64,000 nt of DNA from Haematococcus lacustris (lineage: Eukaryota; Chlorophyta; Chlorophyceae; Chlamydomonadales; Haematococcaceae): assembly GCA_030144725.1 (NCBI GenBank), contig JASKMD010000014.1, positions 2,904,870-2,968,869 of the forward strand. The letters are read 5' to 3'. This document shows positions 1-10,020 of this stretch, piece after piece. The stretch's first letter is position 1, and every line of letters starts with the position of its first letter. A program made the position numbers and the translations under genes. The notes under the pieces were generated by a model that did no database searches, had not been told where the DNA came from, and saw only the letters and a program-made list of their open reading frames with translations.

Positions 1-3000
1 CAGCCAGCCAGAGCTAGGGTTGTTGCTCCTGGGTTGGGTCATGGTTTCAGTCAGGATCAGGATGTCCGGGCTTTGGCTGTGCACAAGGTTCAGAACTTCG
101 TTTCTAGATCTGTGTAGGCCTCTGACGTTGAATGTGGTGAGGGTAATGTGTTGCCTGTTATGGGTTGGTGGCGGTGGGGGATTGTGGTGTTGGCTCGTGC
201 CTAGGGCGTTGTCGGGCGTGGTTTTGGGCGCCTCGACTGTGGTGGGGACTGGCCCTGTGGTGTGGACCTCGGTGGTAGGTGTGCGTAGGTATTTGAACAT
301 GAGGGTTTGAGTGTGGGTGTCGCTTTGGTGTGCCTTGGTGGCGCGTGCCCGCTTATTGGTCGGGCCAGTGGCGTTGGCGGGAGTCGTAGTGGGTCGATTG
401 TTACGTGGCTTGCCTTTCGCTGTGTGCGAGGGGAGAGTGACCGTGGGTGTGTCCCGACGCTGTCGTGACCTGATGTGCTCGTGTTTTGTGCCTGTGTCTG
501 TGTTTTGTGCCTGTGTGTTTTTGTCCTCCACTGTGGCCTCGCGCTTGATATTGGATGTGTGTCTATCCTCTGCGTCAGTGCCGGTATCGCGCAGGGGTGC
601 GGGAGTTTCTCCTGGGGTCTTTCTTGCCTCTGTGTGGTCTGTGGTGAGGTCTATCGGGTCGACGTGGTCTTGGAAGTGTTCTGCTAGTGCCGATGGTGTA
701 GCGGCCTCCAGCGGGTCCGCTATCCAGATTTCTCTCCTAATGAATCTTGTGTGTCTCACATTGCCCGTGCAGATGGTGACCAGGTTCCCTTGGAGGCTGC
801 CCCAGTCGTCAGGTGTGGAGAGTGGTTTGGGCATGCGATTGAATGAGTCCAGCTGGTGCCACCCTTGTTGCGTGTGCTTAATGGTTGTAGCGTGTTGGTA
901 GGAGAGCAGTATGACAGCATCGTTGCGTGTGGCGCCCGTACTTGCAATAGCGGCTGTGATCACCTCGGGGGTGATGCTCTGGGTGGGCAGGTAGGTTGAG
1001 GCAGGGTGCAGGTACGTGTGTAGCTCTTGGTGTTTGCGGTAGAGGTAGTGGTTCAGTGTATCAGATGAGAACTTACCATTCGCATGGTAGATGTGCTCTG
1101 TTCTAAAGGTGCGTACGGTGTGCCCTATGTCTCGTGCTGCTTGTGCAAGGTGTTGTAGGTGCTCTGCTAGTTGCTTGCAGTGGTTGATGACTGCATGGTA
1201 GTCTATGCATTTCTTTCCCATGGCCATGTTGAAAGCATGCACTAGGCAACACTCTTCGTATTGCCTTTCCATGTAGGGATGAGCTAGGTTCTGGGCTGTA
1301 ACTTTGTGGGGGGTGGGTTCGACGGCTGTGGTGTTGCGATTGTGGTTGCTTGTATGTTCCGCGTGGCTAATGATGTTGTGGATGCCTTTTTCTTCGCACA
1401 GGCGTATCTGCTCCCGTGAGCGGGTGTTGGGCGTGATGACAAAGAGCTGGTGCACAGTCCGCTTGGCTGCAGCAGGGATGCGCGAGATGGGCGTCGGTGT
1501 TGATTTCATGGAGTCCAGTAGGTGCCATGTGCCGTCTTTGCATGTCATGGCCATGCTGTGGCCTGGCCTTCTGCATAGAAATGTGTGTGTGCCGTACTGG
1601 CAAGCGAGGTTCCCAAGGTTGTTAGCAGTCCAATCATTGGGTTGGTTGAGTTGGGCAATGCTTTGTACCGCTAGGCCATAGTGGACCCGCAGGTACATCT
1701 CAATGACTTCGTCCGAGTAGCCGCCAGCGCCTCGTGCCATCAGCCACGCGCCACGTTCGGAGTAATCCGTTAGTTGGAATAGCCTACTGTCGTAAAAATG
1801 GTCAATGTCATGCATGGTGACCCATTCGTGGCCTGCAGCGTTATTCAGGGAGTAGATCTGACACGCGGAGCTGTGCCGGGCCTGTTGATAATGCTCGTTG
1901 ATTGGGCCAGGGTTGGCTTCGACATCCCCAGCGGCTAGCAGGAGCCAGGCCAGGTAGACCGCCCGGGCGGCAGATAGGGGGTCCACAGTGCACGGTGTAT
2001 TAACTGTTTTATTCCTATATGCTGCAACCTGGTAGGTGCAGTAGACATGCAGGGTGCTATTGAACTGATTGACTGTGAAAGGGTGGCTGCTGTTGGCGCC
2101 GTGTGTGGAGAGGTGAAACCTGTTGGCCAGCTTGCAGAGGGCACAAGAGGCTGCTTGAGTGCCGTCTATCCCTATCATGAGGTTGTAACATGTGGTACTA
2201 ACCGTCGCTCTGATACGGCTAAGTAGTTTCTTGTGCTTCTTGAGGCAACGTTTGGAATCCTTTTTTGTTGGCTTTAGGGGGTGATTCATGCGTTGATAGA
2301 TAGTGGTAAGCAAGTGTGTGCATATCAAAGTGAGCATGAGCATGTTCACCAGTTTCTCTTGTTGTCTTATGATTATCCCGATATGTGTGGGCTGTGGTTG
2401 TTGGTGAGGAGGATATGGTTGTTGGTGGGTGTCTTGCATGTCGGCATGTGTAGCTAGCATATCCGTGTCATACGGCTGGTCCTGCCAACCTGCAGCGGTC
2501 AGGGCTGGCAAGTGGTGGTGGGGCTGAGCAGCATGTCGCTTGTCAGCCTGCATGACAGCATGTGTAGCTGACATCTCTGTGTCGTACGGCTGGTCATGCC
2601 AACCTGCAGCGGTCAGGGCTGGCAGGTGGTGGTGGTGGGGCTGAGCAGCATGTCGCCTGTCAGCCTGCATGACAGCATGTGTAGCTGGCATCTCTGTGTA
2701 ATATAGCTGGACCCCCAGCTGCGCATCCTTTGGCTGATTGCTGTTGGCATGGGGGTACCTGGTGCGGGGCAGCAGGCCAGCATAAGCAACATGCATGGCT
2801 GTCCCTTGCAGCATGTTGGGCAGAACCCACAGCTGCGCATCCTCTGGCTGATTGCTGTTGGCATGGGGGTACCTGGTGCGGGGCAGCAGGCCAGCATAAG
2901 CAACATGCATGGCTGTCCCTTGCAGCATGTTGGGCTGGACCCCCAGCTGCGCATCCTTTGGCTGATTGCTGTTGGCATGGGGGTACCTGGTGCGGGGCAG

Positions 3001-4122
3001 CAGGCCAGCATAAGCAACATGCATGGCTGTCCCTTGCAGCATGTTGGGCTGGACCCACAGCTGCGCATCCTTTGGCTGATTGCTGTTGGCATGGGGGTAC
3101 CTGGTGCGGGGCAGCAGGCCAGCATAAGCAACATGCATGGCTGTCCCTTGCAGCATGTTGGGCTGGACCCACAGCTGCGCATCCTTTGGCTGATTGCTGT
3201 TGGCATGGGGGTACCTGGTGCGGGGCAGCAGGCCAGCATAAGCAACATGCATGGCTGTCCCTTGCAGCATGTTGGGCTGGACCCACAGCTGCGCATCCTG
3301 TGTCTCATTGCTGTTGGCATGGGGGTACCTGGTGCGGGGCAGCAGGCCAGCATAAGCAACATGCATGGCTGTCCCTTGCAGCATGTTGGGCTGGACCCAC
3401 AGCTGCGCATCCTTTGGCTGATTGCTGTTGGCATGGGGGTACCTGGTGCGGGGCAGCAGGCCAGCATAAGCAACATGCATGGCTGTCCCTTGCAGCATGT
3501 TGGGCTGGACCCACAGCTGCGCATCCTGTGTCTCATTGCTGTTGGCATGGGGGTACCTGGTGCGGGGCAGCAGGCCAGCATAAGCAACATGCATGGCTGT
3601 CCCTTGCTGCATGTTGGGCTGGGCCTCCTCTGACTTATTGTATCTCAGCTCTATACCGTGCCAGAGGTTTTTGTGCCTCGGCATTCTGCTATGCCAGAGG
3701 ATTATGTGCCTCGGCGTTGTGCTAAGCCGGAGGATTATGTGCCTCGGCGCTGTGCTAAGCCGGAGGATTATGTGCCTCGGCGTTGTGTTGTGCCAGAGGT
3801 TTTTGTGCCTCGGCTTAATGTTGTGCGCGCTATGCCACAAGTGAACAGGGCAAGCAGTGTGGCTGCTATGCTTTCCTGCCTCCTCCGCCCATCTGTCGTC
3901 GTAACCTCTCTTCGCATCGGTGGGCAGCCTTTGGTTGCAGCTATTGCCAGCATCATGGCTTGCCATATAGCTGTCGTTGTTGTTGCAGCAATAGGCCAGC
4001 TGCAACATAACATAGAGGATGGCTTGTCTGAGCTTTGTGCGACTTAGCTTACCGAGTAGCAGGCTGACGCGGTGTCCAATCGCGTTCAGCACCCACGTTG
4101 TTTTAGAGTTGTCGGCCCACAT
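1..4122 (-). CDS. Non-LTR retrotransposon polyprotein, 3' end off the window
   Basis: One minus-strand frame is open from a stop at 4150-4152 to the left edge (1,374 codons from the ATG at 4120-4122). In order it shows: a His/Arg-rich N-terminus; an 11-residue repeat (x5); a 38-residue repeat (x8); two ~40-residue repeats; a basic stretch (KPTKKDSKRCLKKHKK); a 2A-like motif at 1903-1929; two cysteine-protease-like modules (about 1501-1875 and 810-1270); a polar linker; and at about 20-150 the start of an APE-type endonuclease (TFNVRGL, then SPDILILTET). APE endonuclease starting after a long N-terminal region is typical of LINE ORF2-type proteins. Reverse transcriptase would lie beyond base 1. 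The element's 5' end must fall between 4122 and the MPP-alpha stop at 4246, so it landed just downstream of that gene in the same orientation. Family assignment is open; Dualen/RandI-type algal LINEs are a comparison to test. Confidence 0.85.
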   Translation of the reverse strand, partial: MWADNSKTTWVLNAIGHRVSLLLGKLSRTKLRQAILYVMLQLAYCCNNNDSYMASHDAGNSCNQRLPTDAKRGYDDRWAEEAGKHSSHTACPVHLWHSAHNIKPRHKNLWHNTTPRHIILRLSTAPRHIILRLSTTPRHIILWHSRMPRHKNLWHGIELRYNKSEEAQPNMQQGTAMHVAYAGLLPRTRYPHANSNETQDAQLWVQPNMLQGTAMHVAYAGLLPRTRYPHANSNQPKDAQLWVQPNMLQGTAMHVAYAGLLPRTRYPHANSNETQDAQLWVQPNMLQGTAMHVAYAGLLPRTRYPHANSNQPKDAQLWVQPNMLQGTAMHVAYAGLLPRTRYPHANSNQPKDAQLWVQPNMLQGTAMHVAYAGLLPRTRYPHANSNQPKDAQLGVQPNMLQGTAMHVAYAGLLPRTRYPHANSNQPEDAQLWVLPNMLQGTAMHVAYAGLLPRTRYPHANSNQPKDAQLGVQLYYTEMPATHAVMQADRRHAAQPHHHHLPALTAAGWHDQPYDTEMSATHAVMQADKRHAAQPHHHLPALTAAGWQDQPYDTDMLATHADMQDTHQQPYPPHQQPQPTHIGIIIRQQEKLVNMLMLTLICTHLLTTIYQRMNHPLKPTKKDSKRCLKKHKKLLSRIRATVSTTCYNLMIGIDGTQAASCALCKLANRFHLSTHGANSSHPFTVNQFNSTLHVYCTYQVAAYRNKTVNTPCTVDPLSAARAVYLAWLLLAAGDVEANPGPINEHYQQARHSSACQIYSLNNAAGHEWVTMHDIDHFYDSRLFQLTDYSERGAWLMARGAGGYSDEVIEMYLRVHYGLAVQSIAQLNQPNDWTANNLGNLACQYGTHTFLCRRPGHSMAMTCKDGTWHLLDSMKSTPTPISRIPAAAKRTVHQLFVITPNTRSREQIRLCEEKGIHNIISHAEHTSNHNRNTTAVEPTPHKVTAQNLAHPYMERQYEECCLVHAFNMAMGKKCIDYHAVINHCKQLAEHLQHLAQAARDIGHTVRTFRTEHIYHANGKFSSDTLNHYLYRKHQELHTYLHPASTYLPTQSITPEVITAAIASTGATRNDAVILLSYQHATTIKHTQQGWHQLDSFNRMPKPLSTPDDWGSLQGNLVTICTGNVRHTRFIRREIWIADPLEAATPSALAEHFQDHVDPIDLTTDHTEARKTPGETPAPLRDTGTDAEDRHTSNIKREATVEDKNTQAQNTDTGTKHEHIRSRQRRDTPTVTLPSHTAKGKPRNNRPTTTPANATGPTNKRARATKAHQSDTHTQTLMFKYLRTPTTEVHTTGPVPTTVEAPKTTPDNALGTSQHHNPPPPPTHNRQHITLTTFNVRGLHRSRNEVLNLVHSQSPDILILTETMTQPRSNNPSSGWL
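810..1270 (-). other. Josephin-like cysteine protease module 2
   Basis: A second copy of the same pattern reads MERQYEECCLVHAFNMAMG (E-x-Q-x4-C-x2-H-A-x-N), followed ~110 residues later by YQHATTIKHTQQGWHQLDSF (His block with W-x-x-LDS). This is the better match to the Josephin consensus because the Gln of the oxyanion hole, the Cys and the downstream His are all present. Two such modules in tandem suggest duplication within the element. OTU or another papain-fold family is the alternative. Confidence 0.6.
1501..1875 (-). other. Josephin-like cysteine protease module 1
   Basis: Just after the 2A motif comes SACQIYSLNNAAG, like the Josephin active-site block (Cys followed by a Leu-Asn-Asn pair). 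About 100 residues later comes PGHSMAMTCKDGTWHLLDSM, like the His-x(n)-W-x-LDS block. In Josephin and related papain-fold deubiquitinases these hold the catalytic Cys, His and an acidic/Asn residue. Spacing and order fit; overall similarity was not tested. Confidence 0.55.
1903..1950 (-). other. 2A-like ribosome-skipping motif
   Basis: In the retrotransposon frame the codons read LAWLLLAAGDVEANPGP. This matches the 2A consensus D-V/I-E-x-N-P-G-P with the usual upstream LL-x-x-x-G. Skipping is expected between the Gly at 1906-1908 and the Pro at 1903-1905. It would release a ~739-residue repeat-rich protein from a downstream protein starting with Pro and carrying the protease and endonuclease domains. 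2A motifs are known in some trypanosome and animal non-LTR retrotransposons. Activity here is inferred from sequence only. Confidence 0.85.
2455..2695. repeat. ~120-bp tandem repeat, 2 copies
   Basis: Two copies of a ~120-bp unit (tacggctggtc..tgccaacctgcagcggtcagggctggca) start near 2471 and 2586. A partial third 3' end lies near 2690. It is inside the same retrotransposon frame and unrelated to the 114-bp unit. Confidence 0.8.
2708..3620. repeat. 114-bp tandem repeat, 8 copies
   Basis: The block beginning ggcatgggggtacct recurs exactly every 114 bp (2746, 2860, 2974, 3088, 3202, 3316, 3430, 3544) with few substitutions. 114 is divisible by three, so all frames stay open. In the retrotransposon frame it encodes a 38-residue unit containing QPNMLQGTAMHVAYAGLLPR. 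Confidence 0.95.
3659..3812. repeat. 33-bp tandem repeat, 5 copies
   Basis: The block ccagaggattatgtgcctcgg recurs every 33 bp at 3661, 3694, 3727, 3760 and 3793. It encodes an 11-residue unit (like PRHIILRLSTT) in the retrotransposon frame. Confidence 0.9.
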
Positions 4123-4245
4123 ATGACTCGGTCTGATTTGAGAAGAGGATTACGGTAGTACAGCTTGTATTGGCAGTAGAGCAATAGCGCGCGCGTAAAA
4201 CTTCGTCAGTTTTCACGATTGCTATTGTAGCAAGTGCTACAAGCA

Positions 4246-7200
4246 TCACCCGCTGCGCCACAAGCTGCCCATGCGGAACACTCGCTGCACCTTTGAATCC
4301 GCACCAGGCTCCTTCGCCACTCCGGCACGCGTGTACCGTGCGAGCAAGGTTTCGTACTTCACGCTCTCAGTGCCGTTACCAAAGAGACCCAGCGATGGCT
4401 TGCTACGCAGTAGTCGCGCCACAAACTGGGAAATGTCCGAGGGCGTCACCGCTTCGAGCATGTCCACGTATTGCCGGCCGCTGATACGGTGGCCGTACGT
4501 GAGAAACTGACGCCCAATGTCCTCCGCGCTGGTCGCCTGCATTCGTGAATGGGCCGTATGTAGCTTAATGGCACGGATGGTGTTGCTGGTTGCAGCTTGC
4601 TCGATTGCTGCTCGGCCTCTGCACCCTTTCTTCCAATGTCTATGCTGTCTGCTGGGGCTGACGTGCTGCTGTGCATGGCTGCAGCCACCCAAAGCAGCCC
4701 AGCGAGCAGACGGTCGTGACTCAGTCTGAGCAAGAGGCCTGGCTGCCAAGCTGAGGTAACTCAGTGCCAGTGCTCTGGCTGCTGTGGTGAGTGAGAGTAA
4801 GTGTGAGAGTGAGAGCTGCAGTGTGAGAGTGAGGGTCAGTGAGGCCCACCTTGCTCTCCAACGCGTTGTAAATGATGGACACTGCAGCCCGCTTTGCCCT
4901 GGCCACCTCCTCATGACCCAACGACCTGAGTGCAGCAGCCAGACTCAACGAATGGGCCGCAGGAGGCATCAGGTGAGCTGGAGGCAGTGGGCCGCGCCAT
5001 GCCCTGAGGCTGCTGGCGTGTGCAGGCATGCCCAGCTACACACACAGGCCCATCCAAATCAGGCACCTTACTGTGTACACCCCGCTCAGTGGCACATGGA
5101 GGTATGCTGTGAACCAAGGTAATGCCAGGCAGTGCTGCTGGCATGGGATGAGGTTGGTGCTGTGCTGCTAGGCGCAGCTGTGAGGCCTGGCTGCAAGCTC
5201 CCAGCATGTGCAAAGCTGAAGTCACTTACCCCAGGTTTGCCCCTACCTGCCCTACCCTTGGCTTCCCCTTGGCCTGCCTGCCCTGCCCTTGGCCTGGCCC
5301 CACCCTGGCCTGGCCCTACCTGGCTGCTGCTTCCAGCTCGCGGCACATGACGTTCAGCATGTCGTCTGCATGGCCCGGGTCGCAGCTGGCCTGGATGCCG
5401 ACCAGGCCGCTGCCGTTGTAGGTGCTGTTGAAGGCGGTGCAAGAGTGGACCCAGTAGTACTGGTTCAGCACCCGGGTGTATAGCCGGGAGTGCATGCCCT
5501 TGCCCGGACCCCCTGCATGCGGCAGCAGCAGCAGCAGCCGGCACAGGCTGGAGGGCGAGGCGCACCAGGGGTTGCAAGGCACATGGAGGCACACCCCATG
5601 GGTAGCAACGGGCCCTTGTGCCAGGGCGGCATACCTGAGGGGCTATGGTTAGGGTTAGGGTAGTCCCTAACCCTAACCCTAACCTAACACTTACCTATAC
5701 TAGTCCCTAACCCTAACCTAACCCTCTAACCCTAAGCCGCACCCTTACTCTCACCCGTATGCCAGGGCGGGATACCTGAGCGGCTTGGGGTTAGTACTTG
5801 GGTTCAGTATTAGGGTTCAAAAGGTCAGGATTAACTAACCCTCACCCTCACCCTGACCTTGTGCCAGGGCAGGATACCTGAGGCCTGGCCTGACCTGACT
5901 GGTGTCAGGGGCGATGGTCATGCTGTGCTGTGCTGCCCAGCCTGGCCGCTGGCCACCTGGCTGACCTGAGGAGAAGGAGTTGCCGCCCCCCAGCAGGTAC
6001 GTGAGCACTGTCATGGCCACCGCGCCTTGCACATCACGCCACCCGCCGCTGTACTCGAAAGCAAGGGTCAGGTTGGCCTGGGGTGCCGGGCCGGGCACGC
6101 GCACACAGCCCCCCACGTACTCGGATGTGGGCTCAACCACTGGCTGCGCAGCAGGCAACTGCAGAGCAAGGCAAGCAGGCATGCAGTCGGCAGCAGGCGG
6201 CAGGCAGTTCCTGCGTCTCCCCTCTGGATGTCTGGTCAAATGCATATCAAAACGGTTGCCTAGCTGGCTGCCTAGCTGGCTGCCTAGCTGGATGGTTGCC
6301 TGGTTGCCTGGCCGGCTGGCTGATTGGCTGCCTTGCTGGTTGGCTGCCTGCTGTGCCAGGGTGCTGGGCCCCTGACCCCACACCACACAACCTATCACCT
6401 TCCCAGCAGGCTGTACCACCAGGGCCGGCTCTGTCCTCATCCAAGGCCCGGCAGAGCCCGGCACATTCCTCACACAAGCAAACACGGAGGAGACAGCCAG
6501 TCCCTAGGGGCCTCACCCCACCACACAGTGGCTTGCACTGCGCTGCCTGGTGCTGTGCATGCTGTCATGAGGGTCCTGGCCCCAGGAGCAGCGAAAGCTG
6601 ACCACCCGGCCCACCTGGGCCAGCATGGGCTCCGCCAGCTCCACCAGCTGCCTGTGGTCCACCCCTGATGCCGCTAGCACTAGGCGGGGCGCGGTGTAGT
6701 GTGTGCGGCAAAAGTCGTGCAGCACTTGTGGGGTGAGGAAGTACAGGTCGGAGGGGTCCGGGATCAATGGCCGTGACAGGGCACCCTGCAGGGCATGCAG
6801 GCAGGCTGGCAGGTTGCGGGAGCTGCGTCAGACCAAGCCAGCAGGGCACTGGGTCTGAGGAAGGGTGTGCGAGGAGGTGGAGCGCAGGGCACCGACCTTC
6901 TAGGGTCCCGACCAATCTAACTAACCCTGGCACACAGCATTGTGTCACAGCACAGCACAGCAGGGCTGAGTGGACCCCATCGTGATCTCAGCCACACGCC
7001 ACCTTGGCCTCAGTCACTGTAGGAAGAGAGGCATCCTGACTGAGGCTCGGCCATGCAGCGTACCTTGTAGGCCTCCCGTGTGAGCAGCTCACTCAGCAGC
7101 GTGGTCTGGATGTCTTTGGAGGTCAGCAGGGCCTGCAGCCGCCCTTTCTGCTCCTCCACCTACGCACCAGGTCAGGAGAGGGGAGGGAGACACAAGGCTT

Positions 7201-9110
7201 TAGTGGAGGTAGGCTCTAGGCTTTAATGAAGGCTTCAGTAGCCAGGCAAGGCTTGACAAGGCAAGGCCTGAAGGCCAGGCTTGGAGGCAGAGCCTGAAGA
7301 AAGACACTTCAGTGAAGGCTGGCTGTAGTGAAGGCAGGAGGTGTGGAGAGCAAAAATGAGCTGGCATGTGCAGCGAGGGGCGCAAGCTTGAGGCCAAGCC
7401 CTGGTCATGTTGGTGGTGCAGCCTCCAGGCCTCCTGGCACTGCTATTTTTACAGAGGCTAATGCTTGCCCCTTTCCAGGCTAATGCTTGCTACTGCCCCT
7501 GTGTGCCCCTGTGTGTGCAAGTCTGACTTAGAAACCCCGGCCAGCCAGCATGCAGCATAGCCTGGCTGCCCTGTCTAGTCACACCACATGCAGGCCATTC
7601 AAACCCTGCCTCACCATGCCCAGCCTGTGCTGCATCAGGAGTCAAGCCTCGCACCTCTGCAGGCGCAAACTTGGGGTTCAGCACCACGTCACAGAGCAGC
7701 TCAAGAGCAGCGGGCACACCGGTCTTGAGGCAGTCCAGGGTGTAGGACATCTGCTCACGGGAGGCATTGGCTGCGATGTTGCCGCCCAGGCGCTCCACTC
7801 CCTGGATGCAGCAGGGGGGCCAGCAGGTGGCAGACTGCTGGCAGGGGGCCGCAGGGGAGTGGCAATGGGCAGCCAGAGGTGTGGGGGGTTCAGTGGGTGG
7901 CAGGGGGCACCCAGGAGAGCTGCCTTCAGACTTAGTCGGGGTACTGCTGCCTCTGCCACCTGCTGCTTTTGCTGCTGCTCCTACTAGCGTTGCTGCTGCT
8001 GCTGCTGCTGCCGCAAGCCTGCACTGTTCGGCTTCTCCTCAGCAGCTCATGCGTCCGTTTCGCCTGCCCCACCGCCACTGGGATTCACTGCTTATCATCA
8101 CACCAGACAGCAGCACCATACAGTTGTGCCTGCCACCTCTGCACCTCGACATGCTGAAATACTCCTCCGCATATGGCCCCTTGGAGCCCCTGCCACTCTG
8201 TCATGCTACTTCCCTGTGCACCTGTGCCACCCGTTTTCAGCTGCCCTTCTGCACCTGGAGCTGCTGTGGCTCGTCGCGCCACACCATCACCTCCCACCTC
8301 TGTAGCTGGGGTTACGGCCTCAGACGCACCAACATCTCACCTTCATGATGGCCAGAGAAGGGCGGTGAGTACTTGACTTGAAGGCAAGGCACTCCAGGAG
8401 GGCTGAGCAGCCTCGGCTGCGGTCGTCTTCATAAATGGAACCGGAGTTGACGTACAGGCCTATGCTTGATGTGGGCCCCTGCGCAAGGGCATCAGCTTGG
8501 TGTGGCAGCTTAGTGTGGCAACCGCGGCATCCGGATGGTAGCCTCTCTGACACTCTAACCCAATGTACAAGAGACCCTCTGTAGCAATACATTTTGCAAG
8601 CATGAAGCTGTTGCCCAGACAGCTGACAGCCATGCTCATGTTCCTACATGTGTGCCCAGAGTGTGACACGCTGTACCAGGGCAGCCATGCTTGTAGTCTA
8701 GTAGTCGCAGACCGCACAGCTAGGAGTCGCACTCCTTCTTTGTCTACCATGCAAGGTCACTGTCTGCCTTGTGGACCCACCGGCATGGCTTCACTAACGA
8801 TGCGCACGCCATTAGGCAAGGTGGTAATCTCGGTTGGAGGAGGGCTGGATGGCGCGCGGTAGGGCTGACTGGGCTCCACATTGGGTAAGGGCTGCGTTAA
8901 AGGCGTTTGCTCGCGTGCTGCCGCTTGCACGCCGCTCTGTCCCAGCCAGGCGAGGTAACCCGGACTGTCAGCTGGCCTACCCGACCTTGCCTGCGCCAAG
9001 CCGGATGTCTTGAAGCTAGGACCAGTAAGCTCGGCTGATGCACATGCGCTGGTGTGTAAGCATCGCAGCCCTGACGCCGCTTGATAAACTAGCCGCTGCC
9101 ACCTGCCCAT
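4246..9110 (-). CDS. Mitochondrial processing peptidase, alpha subunit
   Basis: This is the alpha subunit of the matrix peptidase that removes targeting presequences. Nine exons: 8781-9110, 8341-8478, 7655-7801, 7064-7159, 6606-6785, 5966-6158, 5320-5512, 4850-4925, 4246-4536. All introns are GT-AG, and the sum is 1,644 bp (547 aa) in one frame. The N-terminus is an Arg/Ser/Ala-rich presequence, then TEITTLPNGVRIVSE and SSIGLYVNSGSIYE. The M16 fold follows with NIAANASREQMSYTLD, the alpha-specific glycine-rich loop GGGNSFSSGGPGKGMHSRLY, and SAEDIGRQFLTYGHR near the C-terminus. The zinc-binding HxxEH of the beta subunit is absent (ALLECLAF), as expected for alpha. Start: the ATG at 9108-9110 opens the presequence. 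A LINE begins within ~125 bp of the stop, so the native 3' UTR may be altered. Confidence 0.92.
5645..5735. repeat. Interstitial telomere-like repeats in an MPP-alpha intron
   Basis: Inside the intron 5513-5965 there are ggttagggttaggg followed by several ccctaa units in the opposite sense, then degenerate copies on to about 5860. The core unit is TTAGGG. Confidence 0.8.
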
Positions 9111-9290
9111 CAGCCCACCCTTTGGCCCCTTTAGACAGCGTTAGGGGCCGGGGGGCTGCTGACTGATGACCGTGGGAGAACACAAGTGCATGGCTTGCAC
9201 ATAATGTTTGCAATTTTGCGCTGATTACCGTGCTAGCATGTTCAGCTTCCTCGAGTGCGCGCCTAGTACCTGCAGGTTAGGTCAAATGTT

Positions 9291-9375
9291 CTTTATATGT
9301 CAATAAACAGGCAGCCCCTGGGCCGGCAGTGTACCCCCGTTGACTCCGCTGTCTATTTATTGACATATATGCTTG
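9291..9375. mobile_element. Short inverted-repeat element (MITE-like hairpin)
   Basis: The left arm tatatgtcaataaacaggcag and the right arm ctgtctatttattgacatata are near-perfect inverted copies ~40 bp apart. I could not define a target-site duplication, so a plain regulatory hairpin is possible. Confidence 0.4.
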
Positions 9376-9435
9376 AGGTTATCACGAAGCCCCAGCAGTG
9401 CAGACCAAGACGCAACAACGCATGACGTCACATTC

Positions 9436-9440
9436 TTACA
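9436..9440 (-). terminator. Candidate poly(A) signal TGTAA for the PH gene
   Basis: TGTAA is the usual green-algal polyadenylation signal. This minus-strand copy lies ~580 bp past the PH gene stop codon. Confidence 0.4.
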
Positions 9441-10020
9441 TCTCCCTCAGTAGCTGGATCAAAGTGTCAAACATGTGTTCATGAGCCGTGGACAGTGGCT
9501 TTGGACCATAGTTTGGTGTATTCATGCAACTGATACGCATACATGAATGCAAGTGACACATGCTGGTGCTTGGCCTGGTTGGGCAGGTTCAGGGTGCATC
9601 AATGGCCGAGGCCGGCCATACGGCGACCTAAGCATAAGCATGCAACAAGTATTGCTCGTACACACTGAAGAGGTGGCTTCACATCACGGGGTGTATTGCA
9701 TGCAAGGGTGTTGTTCACTGTGTCTTCTCAAGCGTCACACATTGAGAGCAAGAGCGAAGTGCAGGTTTGCAAGAACGCCAATGCAGGATGTAACTACGTT
9801 ATGGTCAAAGCATGGATGGTGCACATGCAGTAATGATTGGATGGTAGTGACATGGGAAACTGTGGTGTGTTAGGGACATGCAGGGATACACACAAGGTCA
9901 TCTCCTTCCCTGGTAAAATGGCTTTGCAGGGTACTGGTGTAGGCGGACTGTCCTGAATGACTTCCATGGCCGGGCTAGTCCAGGCAGTCTGTGCGGCCCT
10001 GGGCATGCCTTGTGGTATGA

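Larger units (their letters stand above)
9111..10020. other. Intergenic between MPP-alpha and PH gene
   Basis: No coding exon is convincing here. It must hold the MPP-alpha promoter (right side of 9110) and the PH gene 3' UTR. A TTACA at 9436-9440 is a minus-strand TGTAA polyadenylation signal for the PH gene. A short hairpin element lies at about 9291-9375. Confidence 0.6.

Noticed and set aside
20..901. Plus-strand ORFs in 1-900
   Set aside because: Valine/Cys-rich shadows of the minus-strand LINE frame; no motifs.
2613..3725. Long open frames on both strands (up to 331 aa) across 2613-3725
   Set aside because: They arise because the 114-bp unit is divisible by three. Only the minus frame continuous with the 2A, protease and endonuclease motifs is supported.
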